A DNA stretch of 64,000 nucleotides from Streptomyces sp. Sge12 (GTDB lineage Bacteria > Actinomycetota > Actinomycetes > Streptomycetales > Streptomycetaceae): the NCBI RefSeq assembly GCF_002080455.1, contig NZ_CP020555.1, positions 5,058,501-5,122,500 on the forward strand. Reading direction: 5' to 3'. Below the pieces are notes generated by a model. It had not been told where the DNA came from. It saw only the letters and a program-made list of their open reading frames with translations, and did no database searches. Both the position numbers and the translations under genes were made by a program. The number at the start of each line of letters is the position of its first letter. The stretch's first letter is position 1. This document shows, in pieces, positions 16,188 through 23,948 of this stretch.

Positions 16188-16768
16188 ATGGAGACCCCCT
16201 GGGCAGCCGTGGCGGCCTCGAACTGCGCGCGGGTGCAGAAGCTCAGCAGCGCTTCCTTCTCCGGCTTGGTGACCTGGCGCTCCGGCACGAAGCCGACGGC
16301 CTCGTTGAGGGCGTGCACGGCGGTGTTGGCGACGTCCGGCTCGACCACGACGCGTTCGGTGGCCGGGTCGGCGAAGATCGCGGCCATGACGGTGGTGATC
16401 ACGGCGCGGGTGAAGCCGTGCAGCGGGGTGTCGCTGGGCGCGACGAGGAAGTGCATGCCGACGTCGCCCGGCACGGCGTCGTAGAGGCCGACCAGCTCCA
16501 GCTCGGACGGGTCGTAGGTCTCCATCAGGAACGCGGGACGGCCCTCGTGCAGGCCGATGAAGGCCTGGTGGTGCTCGTGGGCGGCGATCCTCATGTACTC
16601 GCGCTCGACGTCCGGCAGGGACGCGTCCTGCATCATCCAGAACGACGCCTTCGGGTGGGTGACCCAGCCGTGGAGCAGCTCCGCGTCGGCGAAGGGGTCC
16701 AGGGGGCGCACGGCGAAGGAGCCGAGTTCTTTGTCGGTGCGGGAGAAGAGGAGTTCGGTGGTGCTCAT
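16184..16768 (-). CDS. desC: Desferrioxamine N-acyltransferase DesC
   Basis: DesC transfers succinyl or acetyl from CoA to N-hydroxycadaverine. The 194-residue protein is a GNAT-fold enzyme of the siderophore acyltransferase type (RhbD/IucB-like), with HGWVTHPKASFWMM near residue 34 and RVVVEPDVANTAVHALNEAVGF as the CoA-binding region. It overlaps desB upstream and desD downstream by ATGA tetranucleotides, so the three genes are translationally coupled. Confidence 0.93.
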   Translation of the reverse strand: MSTTELLFSRTDKELGSFAVRPLDPFADAELLHGWVTHPKASFWMMQDASLPDVEREYMRIAAHEHHQAFIGLHEGRPAFLMETYDPSELELVGLYDAVPGDVGMHFLVAPSDTPLHGFTRAVITTVMAAIFADPATERVVVEPDVANTAVHALNEAVGFVPERQVTKPEKEALLSFCTRAQFEAATAAQGVSI

Positions 16769-18093
16769 CAGAGGGTGCCTTCCGGGGCGGCGAACTGCTG
16801 GAACGCGATGGACTTCTCGACCTTGTAGTGCTCGCGGCCGAGGAGCTCACCGACGATGTACGCGTTCCGGTACGCCGCCATGCCCAGGTCGGGCGAGGTG
16901 AGGGAGTGGTTGTGGGTGGTGCCGTTCTGCAGGTAGACCCCGCGGCCCGTGGTGTCGATGCTGTAGTTGCGGGCGGCGTCGAGACGGCCGTGTCCGTCGA
17001 AGTTCAGGCGGTCCCGTACCGGGTTCAGGAACTCGGGGAAGCTGTACTTGTAGCCGGTGGCCAGGACCAGGCCCTCGGTGGTGAGGGAGAAGTCCCGCTC
17101 CTGCTCCTCCTGGCGCAGCCCCAGCGTGTACGTGCCCGTGGTGGTGTCGTACGCGGTGCTGTTGAGGGAGGTGTTGGTCATCAGGGTGGTCGGGACCTGG
17201 CCCGGCATGCTGATCTTCTTCTGGTAGAGCAGGTCGAAGATGGCGTTGATCAGGTCGCCGTCGATGCCCTTGAAGAGGTTCTTCTGCTGGGTCTCCAGCC
17301 GGTACCGGGTGTCCTCGGGGAGCGCATGGAAGTAGTCCACGTACTCGGGGGAGGTCATCTCCAGGGTCAGCTTCGTGTACTCCAGCGGGAAGAACCGCGG
17401 GGAGCGGGTCACCCAGTTGAGCCGGTAGCCGTGGACGTCGATCTCGGCGAGGAGGTCGTAGTAGATCTCGGCCGCGCTCTGGCCGGAGCCGATGAGGGTG
17501 ATCGACTTCTTCTTCTGCAGCTCCGCCTTGTTCTGCATGTAGGCGGAGTTGTGCAGGAAGTCGCCGCCGAGGCCCTCGCAGGTCTGCGGGACGTGCGGCG
17601 GGGTGCCGGTGCCCAGGACCAGGCGGGGGGCCCGGTGGGTCTCGCCCTTGTCGGTGTGGACCTCGTACAGGCCGGCCTGCTCGTCGTAGGTGACCTCGGT
17701 GACCGAGGTGGACCACTGGACGTTGTCGAGGCGGTCGGCGGCCCAGCGGCAGTAGTCGTTGTACTCGGCCCGCAGCGGGTAGAAGTTCTCCCGGATGTAG
17801 AAGGAGTACAGCCGGTCCTTGTCCTTCAGGTAGTTCAGGAAGGAGAAGGGCGAGGTGGGGTCGGCGAGCGTGACCAGGTCCGACATGAAGGGCGTCTGCA
17901 GGTGGGCGCCGTCCAGGAACATCCCGGCGTGCCACTCGAAGTGCGGCTTCGACTCGATGAAGAGACCGTCGATCTCGTCGAGCGGGGCGGTCAGGCAGGC
18001 GAGTCCCAGATTGAACGGACCGACGCCGATGCCGATGAAGTCGTGGGTCTCAGCGGTGGAGGGCAAGGGATTCTCCCAGGAACTGCTCGGCAT
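16768..18093 (-). CDS. desB: Cadaverine N-monooxygenase DesB
   Basis: DesB is a flavin-dependent N-hydroxylase that converts cadaverine to N-hydroxycadaverine with NADPH and oxygen. The 441-residue protein has the FAD site FIGIGVGPFNLGLACL near the N-terminus, the NADPH site LIGSGQSAAEIYYDL in the middle and a C-terminal ATGY motif (VLATGYKYSFPEF), as in lysine/ornithine monooxygenases. ATG 18093 overlaps the 3' end of desA by 44 bases and has no clear ribosome site, so coupling to desA is likely. Confidence 0.94.
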   Translation of the reverse strand: MPSSSWENPLPSTAETHDFIGIGVGPFNLGLACLTAPLDEIDGLFIESKPHFEWHAGMFLDGAHLQTPFMSDLVTLADPTSPFSFLNYLKDKDRLYSFYIRENFYPLRAEYNDYCRWAADRLDNVQWSTSVTEVTYDEQAGLYEVHTDKGETHRAPRLVLGTGTPPHVPQTCEGLGGDFLHNSAYMQNKAELQKKKSITLIGSGQSAAEIYYDLLAEIDVHGYRLNWVTRSPRFFPLEYTKLTLEMTSPEYVDYFHALPEDTRYRLETQQKNLFKGIDGDLINAIFDLLYQKKISMPGQVPTTLMTNTSLNSTAYDTTTGTYTLGLRQEEQERDFSLTTEGLVLATGYKYSFPEFLNPVRDRLNFDGHGRLDAARNYSIDTTGRGVYLQNGTTHNHSLTSPDLGMAAYRNAYIVGELLGREHYKVEKSIAFQQFAAPEGTL

Positions 18094-19543
18094 GTGCGGC
18101 GAGAAGGTCGAGGACGGCCGCGATGTCGGCCGTCGTGGTCTGCGGGTTGAGGAGGGTGAACTTCAGGTACTGCTTCCCGTCCACCTTGGTGCCGGCGACG
18201 ACGGCCTCGCCGGAGGCGAACAGGGCCTTGCGGGCGTGCAGGTTGGCCTCGTCGACGAGGTCGCTGCGGATCCCGTCGCCCTCGGGGACGTAGCGGAAGA
18301 CGAGGGTGGAGATCTGCGGCTTGACGACGACCTCGAAGCGCGGGTCGGCGTCGATGATGTCCCAGCCGGCCGCGGCCAGGTCGATGACCTCGTCGAAGAG
18401 CGAGCCGACACCGTCGGCGCCCATGACGCGCAGGGTCACCCAGAGCTTGAGCGCGTCGAACCGGCGCGTGGTCTGGATGGACTTGTCGACCTGGTTGGGG
18501 ATGCGCTCCTCGGCCATGCGGCGCGGGTTGAGGTAGTCCGCGTGGTACGTGGCGTGCTTGAGGGTGTCGCGGTCGCGCACCAGCATGGCGCTGGAGCTGA
18601 CCGGCTGGAAGAACGACTTGTGGTAGTCGACCGTGACCGAGTCGGCGCGCTCGATGCCGTCGAGGAGGTGGCGGCGGGTCGGGGAGGCCAGCAGCCCGCA
18701 GCCGTAGGCGGCGTCCACGTGCATCCACGCGGAGTGCTCGTCGGCCAAGCGGGCGATCTCGGGGAGCGGGTCGATGGACCCGAAGTCGGTGGTGCCGGCG
18801 GTGGCGACGACGGCCATCGGGAAGAGGCCCTCGGCGGCGCACTCCTCCAGCTCCAGGGCGAGCACCGCGGTGTCCATCCGGCGGTTGCGGTCGACCGGGA
18901 CGGAGATGACGGCCTCGTAGCCGAGTCCGAGCATCGCGGCCGACTTCTGGACGCTGAAGTGGCTGGCGTCGGAGGTGAAGATGCGCAGCTTCGGCAGGAG
19001 TTCGGCCTTGGTGAGCTCGCGTCCCTCGTCGAGCGCCTTCTTCATGACGAGGCGGCAGGCCTCGTCACGGGCCAGGAGCAGCGCGTGGAAGTTGGACTGG
19101 CTGCCGCCGGAGGTGAAGATGCCGTCCGCGGCGGGGCCGAGGCCGATGCGCTCGGTGGTCCAGTCGATGAGGCGGCGCTCGATGAGCGTGCCGCCGATGG
19201 ACTGGTCCCAGGTGTCGAGCGAGGAGTTGACGGCCGACAGGATCGCCTCGCCGAGCACGGCGGGGATGACGACCGGGCAGTTGAGGTGGCCCAGGTAGCG
19301 CGGGTGGTGGAAGTACACCGCGTCGCGCAGGTAGACGTCCTCGAGCTCGTCCAGGACGGCGGCCGCGTCCGCGAGCGGCTTGTCCAGGTCGATTCCGTTG
19401 ATGACCGGGGCGAGTTCGTCGACGGATATACCGGTGTGGGGCCGCTGCGTCGTCGCGAGTTTGGCGGCGACGCGGTCGACGCCCTCGGTGACGGAGCGCC
19501 GGTAGAGGTCCGCGGTCGTCTCGTTCAGCAGATGCGAGCGCAT
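18050..19543 (-). CDS. desA: Lysine decarboxylase DesA
   Basis: DesA makes cadaverine from L-lysine, the committed step to desferrioxamine. The 497-residue protein is a group II PLP decarboxylase: the PLP lysine is in VDYHKSFFQP and the Asp that pairs with the cofactor is in MHVDAAYG. The ATG at 19543 has GGAGGAAAG six bases upstream; the TTG just before it is ignored. The iron box about 50 bases upstream puts desABCD under iron repression. Confidence 0.95.
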   Translation of the reverse strand: MRSHLLNETTADLYRRSVTEGVDRVAAKLATTQRPHTGISVDELAPVINGIDLDKPLADAAAVLDELEDVYLRDAVYFHHPRYLGHLNCPVVIPAVLGEAILSAVNSSLDTWDQSIGGTLIERRLIDWTTERIGLGPAADGIFTSGGSQSNFHALLLARDEACRLVMKKALDEGRELTKAELLPKLRIFTSDASHFSVQKSAAMLGLGYEAVISVPVDRNRRMDTAVLALELEECAAEGLFPMAVVATAGTTDFGSIDPLPEIARLADEHSAWMHVDAAYGCGLLASPTRRHLLDGIERADSVTVDYHKSFFQPVSSSAMLVRDRDTLKHATYHADYLNPRRMAEERIPNQVDKSIQTTRRFDALKLWVTLRVMGADGVGSLFDEVIDLAAAGWDIIDADPRFEVVVKPQISTLVFRYVPEGDGIRSDLVDEANLHARKALFASGEAVVAGTKVDGKQYLKFTLLNPQTTTADIAAVLDLLAAHAEQFLGESLALHR

Positions 19544-19593
19544 CAACTTTCCTCCGGGCAGGGGGGAGAAGGGGGGTGTGTGGCGTGTGTGAA

Positions 19594-19612
19594 TTAGGTT
19601 AGCCTAACCTTA
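19594..19612. promoter_or_regulatory. Iron box upstream of desA
   Basis: The 15-bp core AGGTTAGCCTAACCT (19596-19610) is a perfect inverted repeat matching the TTAGGTTAG-type box bound by DmdR1/IdeR regulators with Fe2+. It lies 53 bases before desA. Confidence 0.92.
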
Positions 19613-19632
19613 GTATTTCGCCAAACGCAGAT

Positions 19633-19658
19633 GGGCCCCGGCTGAAAAGCCGGGGCCC
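19633..19658 (-). terminator. Terminator of the siderophore-interacting protein gene
   Basis: GGGCCCCGGCT (19633-19643) and AGCCGGGGCCC (19648-19658) form a perfect stem closed by a GAAA tetraloop, 32 bases downstream of the stop of the leftward gene. Confidence 0.85.
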
Positions 19659-19690
19659 GTCGCAACTGCACTATGGGGTAAGGAAGCTGA

Positions 19691-20590
19691 CTACAGCTCG
19701 GACGCCGGGTCCTCGCTCGGGGCCTTGCCCGCGTACGCCTCGGCGAGGAGCTGCTCCTCGCTCGCACCGAGGCGCCAGTAGCCGGTGAAACGGACGGCGC
19801 GGCGGTCGACGAAACGTTCCTGCACGAAGTGCCGGCGCACGGCGCGAATCGTGCCCGCCTCGCCCGCCAGCCAGGCGTACGGGGCTTCGGCTGCGACGGG
19901 TCCGGCCGAGCGCAGCGCGTTCAGCACCTGCTCCGTCCGCTCCCGGCCCTCGCTCTCGCGCACGATCCAGGTGATGTCCGCGTCGGCGGGCGCCGCCAGG
20001 TCGAGCCGGTCGTCCTCGTGCGGGACCTCGAACCAGGCCCGGACGGCGGTCCCGTCGGCCAGTCGCTCCAGGATCGCGGCCGCGGCCGGCAGGGCGGTCT
20101 CGTCCGCGTACATCCAGATCGCGTCGGTGCCGGCCGGCGGCTGGAAGCGTACGGACTTGTTCTCCGCGACGGCCGGCCCGATCGCCATGATCCGGCGGCC
20201 GGCCACGGCCTGCCCCGCCCAGCGGGACGCCGGGCCGGTGTCCCCGTGCAGGACGAAGTCGATGTCGACCTCGTCCGCCCCCTCGGGCGTACGGCGCTGC
20301 TCGCGCACCGTGTAGGAGCGCATCACCGGCCGCTCCTCCTCCGGCACGGCGCGCCAGGCGGCGAACCAGGTGTCCTCGTCCGTGGACGGGAGCACCGTGT
20401 GCTCCTGGCCGGACGGGGGCAGGAAGAGCGACAGGCTCTGGTCGAAGCCGCCCGAACGGAAGGCCGCGAGGGACTCCCCGCCGAACGTGACCCGCAGGAA
20501 CGAGTGGCCCAGACGGCGCGTGCGGACGACTTCGAGCTCGAAGAACCGGAAGTGGGCGACGGCCGGGGCGTCGGATGCGGTGGCGGTCAT
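19691..20590 (-). CDS. Siderophore-interacting protein (ferric-siderophore reductase)
   Basis: This 299-residue cytoplasmic flavoprotein of the ViuB/SIP family probably reduces ferric desferrioxamine to release iron. It has the FAD-binding motif MRSYTVRE and the phosphate-contacting segment HGDTGPASRWAG, then an NAD(P)H-binding-like C-terminal domain with WMYADETALPA. ATG 20590 was chosen over 20641 because the family starts here and a GGGGGA tract lies upstream. It sits between desE and desA on the same strand, 64 bases after desE with a hairpin in the gap. Confidence 0.9.
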   Translation of the reverse strand: MTATASDAPAVAHFRFFELEVVRTRRLGHSFLRVTFGGESLAAFRSGGFDQSLSLFLPPSGQEHTVLPSTDEDTWFAAWRAVPEEERPVMRSYTVREQRRTPEGADEVDIDFVLHGDTGPASRWAGQAVAGRRIMAIGPAVAENKSVRFQPPAGTDAIWMYADETALPAAAAILERLADGTAVRAWFEVPHEDDRLDLAAPADADITWIVRESEGRERTEQVLNALRSAGPVAAEAPYAWLAGEAGTIRAVRRHFVQERFVDRRAVRFTGYWRLGASEEQLLAEAYAGKAPSEDPASEL

Positions 20591-20626
20591 GCGGAGAGGT
20601 CCCCCTGGAGTCGGAACGGCCTGCCT

Positions 20627-20649
20627 GGCGCCCGGGGTCACCGGGCGCC
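20627..20649 (-). terminator. Hairpin between desE and the siderophore reductase gene
   Basis: GGCGCCCGG (20627-20635) pairs perfectly with CCGGGCGCC (20641-20649). It begins six bases after the desE stop and may reduce readthrough into the reductase gene. Confidence 0.7.
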
Positions 20650-20654
20650 GAGGG

Positions 20655-21692
20655 TCAGCTGACCTTCTTGGCGCTCTGGATGGACTTCGCGAGGTCTTCC
20701 AGGAGCTGGGCGCACTTGTCGTACGAGAAGATCGGCTCGGTCACGCGCGGGGTGATCTGGCCGGCCTTGACGGCGGGGAGCTCGGCCCAGGTGGCCTTCT
20801 CCTTCAGGGCGTCGGGCTGCAGGGTGCCGGTGCGGTTGTCGAGCAGGACGACGTCGGCCTTGTACTTGCCGGCGTTCTCCCAGCTGAGGCTCTCGAAGAA
20901 GCCGCCCTCGTCCAGCTTCTCGGGGGTGACGAACTCGACGCCGAGCTGCTGGAAGTACTTCAGGTCGGCCGAGGTCTCCGGGGTGGAGACGTAGAACAGG
21001 TCGGCGGAGCCGGAGCCCACGAGGACCTTGATGCCCGGGTTGGCCTTGGTTGCCTCGCGGACCTTCGCGGCGGCGGCCTCGAAGCGGGCCTTCGCGTCGA
21101 CGGTCTTCTTGGCGTTCATGTCGGCGCCGAGGGACTTGGCGAGGTCCGCGGTGCGCTCCAGCGCCTTGTCGAGGGTGACGTCGCCGCCCACCTTGACAGC
21201 GGCGGCCGGGGCCAGCTTCAGGATCTTGTCCTTGGAGGCCTCCGGGACGTACCAGTACGTGCCGTCCCAGGTGTTGGTGACGAGCAGGTCGGGCTGGAGG
21301 GCCGCGTACTTCTCGACGTTGAACTCGTCGTAGACGTTGCCGAGGATCTCGACCTTGGAGATGTCCATCGAGCCGGCCTGGACGTCGGGCTTGCCGTCGG
21401 CGGTCTTCGTCGGGCCGAACACGCCCTTGACCGGGACGCCGTAGTCGTACAGGGCGGCCGCGGTGCCGGTGAAGGCGACGATGTTCTTCGGCGTGGACTT
21501 GGTGCTGACGTCCTTGCCGAGGTCGTCCTTGAAGGTCCAGGGGCCGGAGGCCGCGGCGCCGTTGTCCTTGCCGCCGTCACCCTTCGCCGAGTCGGTGCCA
21601 CCGCAGGCGGCGAGGACCGCTACGAGGCCGAGGGCGCCACCGGCCGCGACGAACCCGCGACGGGTGAAGGAGGAGGTTCGGGACTTGGGCAT
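20655..21692 (-). CDS. desE: Ferrioxamine-binding lipoprotein DesE
   Basis: DesE captures ferrioxamine at the cell surface for an ABC importer encoded elsewhere. The 345-residue protein begins with a twin-arginine-like signal (FTRRGFVAAGGAL) and lipobox LAACGG, then an FhuD/BtuF-type periplasmic-binding fold with the segment LLVTNTWDGTYWYVPE. A palindromic iron box lies about 50 bases upstream. Confidence 0.93.
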   Translation of the reverse strand: MPKSRTSSFTRRGFVAAGGALGLVAVLAACGGTDSAKGDGGKDNGAAASGPWTFKDDLGKDVSTKSTPKNIVAFTGTAAALYDYGVPVKGVFGPTKTADGKPDVQAGSMDISKVEILGNVYDEFNVEKYAALQPDLLVTNTWDGTYWYVPEASKDKILKLAPAAAVKVGGDVTLDKALERTADLAKSLGADMNAKKTVDAKARFEAAAAKVREATKANPGIKVLVGSGSADLFYVSTPETSADLKYFQQLGVEFVTPEKLDEGGFFESLSWENAGKYKADVVLLDNRTGTLQPDALKEKATWAELPAVKAGQITPRVTEPIFSYDKCAQLLEDLAKSIQSAKKVS

Positions 21693-21743
21693 GTCGATGT
21701 CCGTTTTCGTGCGTACCGGGCGGCCACTGAGCCGTTCGTGGGG

Positions 21744-21760
21744 AAGGTTAGCCTAACCTT
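21744..21760. promoter_or_regulatory. Iron box upstream of desE
   Basis: AAGGTTAGCCTAACCTT is a perfect 17-bp inverted repeat with the same core as the box before desA, so desE and desABCD should respond to iron together. Confidence 0.92.
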
Positions 21761-21775
21761 GGCCTGAAACGATAA

Positions 21776-21839
21776 GGGGGTCCTAAGTTTTTTCAGGACC
21801 CCCTCGCTCAGCCCGTCGCCCCGTCCGCTCGCGGACGGG
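21776..21839 (-). terminator. Double hairpin after acdH
   Basis: GGGGGTCCT (21776-21784) pairs with AGGACCCCC (21795-21803) around a loop containing six T. A second stem, CCCGTCCGC (21820-21828) with GCGGACGGG (21831-21839), lies closer to the acdH stop. Together they end the leucine-catabolism transcript before the desE promoter. Confidence 0.8.
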
Positions 21840-21847
21840 CCCGACGA

Positions 21848-23008
21848 CTAGCCGGCGAAGCCCAGTTCGCGCGCGATCAGCATGCGCTGGACCTCGCTCG
21901 TGCCCTCGCCGATCTCCAGGATCTTGGAGTCCCGCCACATGCGCGCCACCGGGTACTCGTTCATGAAGCCGTAGCCGCCGTGGATCTGGGTCGCCTCGCG
22001 GGCGTTGTCCACGGCGACCGTCGAGGAGTACAGCTTCGCGATCGCCGCCTCCTTCTTGAACGGCTCACCGGCCACGAGCCGGGAGGCCGCGTCGCGCCAG
22101 CCGATGCGGGCCATGTGCGCGCGCATCTCCATGTCGGCCAGCTTGAACTGGATCGCCTGGTTGTCGCCGATCGCCTTGCCGAAGGCGTGCCGCTCCTTGG
22201 CGTACTTCACCGACTCGTCCACGCAGCCCTGCGCGAGCCCGGTCGCGAGCGCGGAGATGGCGATGCGGCCCTCGTCGAGGATCCGCAGGAACTGCGCGTA
22301 GCCGCGGCCCTCCTGGCCCACCAGGTTGGCCAGGGGGACCCGTACGCCGTCGAAGGACAGCTCACGGGTGTCCGAGGAGTTCCAGCCCACCTTGGAGTAC
22401 GGAGCGGCCACCGTGAAGCCCGGGGTGCCGGACGGGACGATGATCGAGGAGATCTCCGGGCGGCCGTCCGCCTTGCGGCCCGTCACGGCCGTGACGGTGA
22501 CCAGACCGGTGATGTCCGTACCCGAGTTGGTGATGAAGCACTTCGAGCCGTTGATGACCCACTCGTCGCCGTCCTTGACGGCGGTGGTGCGGGTGCCGCC
22601 CGCGTCGGAGCCCGCACCCGGCTCGGTCAGGCCGAAGGCGCCCAGGATCTCGCCGGAGCACATCCTCGGCAGCCACTCGCGCTTCTGCTCCTCGGTGCCG
22701 AAGAGGTAGAGGGGCATGGCGCCGAGGGAGACCCCGGCCTCCAGCGTGATGGCGACCGAGGAGTCGACGCGGGCCAGCTCCTCCAGGGCGATGCCGAGGG
22801 CGAGGTAGTCCCCGCCCATGCCGCCGTACTCCTCCGGGAAGGGCAGGCCGAACAGGCCCATGCGGCCCATCTCGGCGACGATCTCGTAGGGGAACTCGTG
22901 CCGCTCGTACAGGTCGCCGATCTTCGGGGCGACGACGTCGTGCGCGAACGCCTCCACGGTGCGGCGGAGTTCCTCGTGCTCAGGGGTGAGCCGGTGGTCG
23001 AGGGACAT
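21848..23008 (-). CDS. acdH: Isovaleryl-CoA dehydrogenase-type acyl-CoA dehydrogenase
   Basis: This enzyme probably oxidises isovaleryl-CoA (and perhaps other branched acyl-CoAs) to 3-methylcrotonyl-CoA. The 386-residue FAD enzyme has the acyl-CoA dehydrogenase signatures GAFGLTEPGAGSDAGGTRT and HGGYGFMNEYPVARMWRD. It is the last gene of mccB-mccA-hmgL-acdH, seven bases after hmgL. The operon contains every step from isovaleryl-CoA to acetyl-CoA plus acetoacetate except the hydratase. Substrate is inferred from the operon. Confidence 0.9.
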   Translation of the reverse strand: MSLDHRLTPEHEELRRTVEAFAHDVVAPKIGDLYERHEFPYEIVAEMGRMGLFGLPFPEEYGGMGGDYLALGIALEELARVDSSVAITLEAGVSLGAMPLYLFGTEEQKREWLPRMCSGEILGAFGLTEPGAGSDAGGTRTTAVKDGDEWVINGSKCFITNSGTDITGLVTVTAVTGRKADGRPEISSIIVPSGTPGFTVAAPYSKVGWNSSDTRELSFDGVRVPLANLVGQEGRGYAQFLRILDEGRIAISALATGLAQGCVDESVKYAKERHAFGKAIGDNQAIQFKLADMEMRAHMARIGWRDAASRLVAGEPFKKEAAIAKLYSSTVAVDNAREATQIHGGYGFMNEYPVARMWRDSKILEIGEGTSEVQRMLIARELGFAG

Positions 23009-23015
23009 GGTGTGA

Positions 23016-23948
23016 CTACTCCTTGTGGGAGAGGGCGCGGACGGTACGGGAGGGGCTGGGACGTCCCAGCTGTTCGGCCATCCACACGCTCGTGGCGGTG
23101 AGGGCGGCCAGGTCGACCCCGGTTTCGATGCCGAGGCCGTCGAGCATCCACACCAGGTCCTCGGTCGCGAGGTTCCCGGTGGCGCTCTTCGCGTACGGGC
23201 ACCCGCCGAGGCCGCCTGCGGAGGCGTCGACGGTGCTCACGCCGTGCTGGAGCGCGGCGAGCGTGTTGGACAGGGCCTGGCCGTAGGTGTCGTGGAAGTG
23301 CACGCCGATACGGTCGGTCGTGACACCGGCCTCGTTCAGCGCGGAGAGCAGGGCCTGGACATGGCCCGGAGTGGCCACGCCGATCGTGTCGCCGAGGCTC
23401 AGCTCGTCACAGCCGAGGTCCAGCAGGGCCTTGGCGACGGAGACGACCTGGTGGACCGGGACCGGGCCCTCCCAGGGGTCGCCGAAGCACATCGAGAGGT
23501 AGCCGCGCACGTGCGCGCCGCCCTCCTTGGCCCGGGCCACGACCGGCTCGAACATGGCGAGGGACTCGGCGACGGTGCGGTTGAGGTTGCGCGAGGCGAA
23601 GGTCTCGGTGGCCGACCCGAAGACCGCGATGCGCCGCGCCCCGAGGGCCAGCGCACGGTCGAGGCCGCGCTCGTTGGGGACGAGCACGGGCAGATCCGCC
23701 GCGACATCGGCCAGCTGCGGGAACAGCTCCTCCGCGTCGGCCAGTTGGGGCACCCACTTGGGGTGCACGAAACTGGTGGCCTCGATGGTGGTCAGCCCGG
23801 CGGCGGCGAGGCGGTGGATGAACTCCGCCTTCACGGCCGTGGGGACCGCGCCCTTCTCGTTCTGCAGCCCGTCGCGGGCACCGACCTCGTGGATGCGGAC
23901 CCGGGCCGGGAGGCCGGGGGCCGGCACGTTCATGGGCAGCCTGTTCAC
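23016..23948 (-). CDS. hmgL: Hydroxymethylglutaryl-CoA lyase
   Basis: HMG-CoA lyase splits 3-hydroxy-3-methylglutaryl-CoA to acetyl-CoA and acetoacetate, the last step of leucine catabolism. The 310-residue TIM-barrel protein has VGARDGLQNE near the N-terminus and the catalytic Cys loop GGLGGCPYAKSATGN. The GTG at 23948 overlaps the mccA stop as GTGA; ATG 23933 is an alternative that would shorten the protein by five residues. Confidence 0.92.
   Translation of the reverse strand: MNRLPMNVPAPGLPARVRIHEVGARDGLQNEKGAVPTAVKAEFIHRLAAAGLTTIEATSFVHPKWVPQLADAEELFPQLADVAADLPVLVPNERGLDRALALGARRIAVFGSATETFASRNLNRTVAESLAMFEPVVARAKEGGAHVRGYLSMCFGDPWEGPVPVHQVVSVAKALLDLGCDELSLGDTIGVATPGHVQALLSALNEAGVTTDRIGVHFHDTYGQALSNTLAALQHGVSTVDASAGGLGGCPYAKSATGNLATEDLVWMLDGLGIETGVDLAALTATSVWMAEQLGRPSPSRTVRALSHKE

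Noticed and set aside
14406..16850. 814-residue frame as a long DesD
   Set aside because: The extra N-terminus is desC read out of frame. The MSLADAV start with ATGA overlap gives the normal family length.
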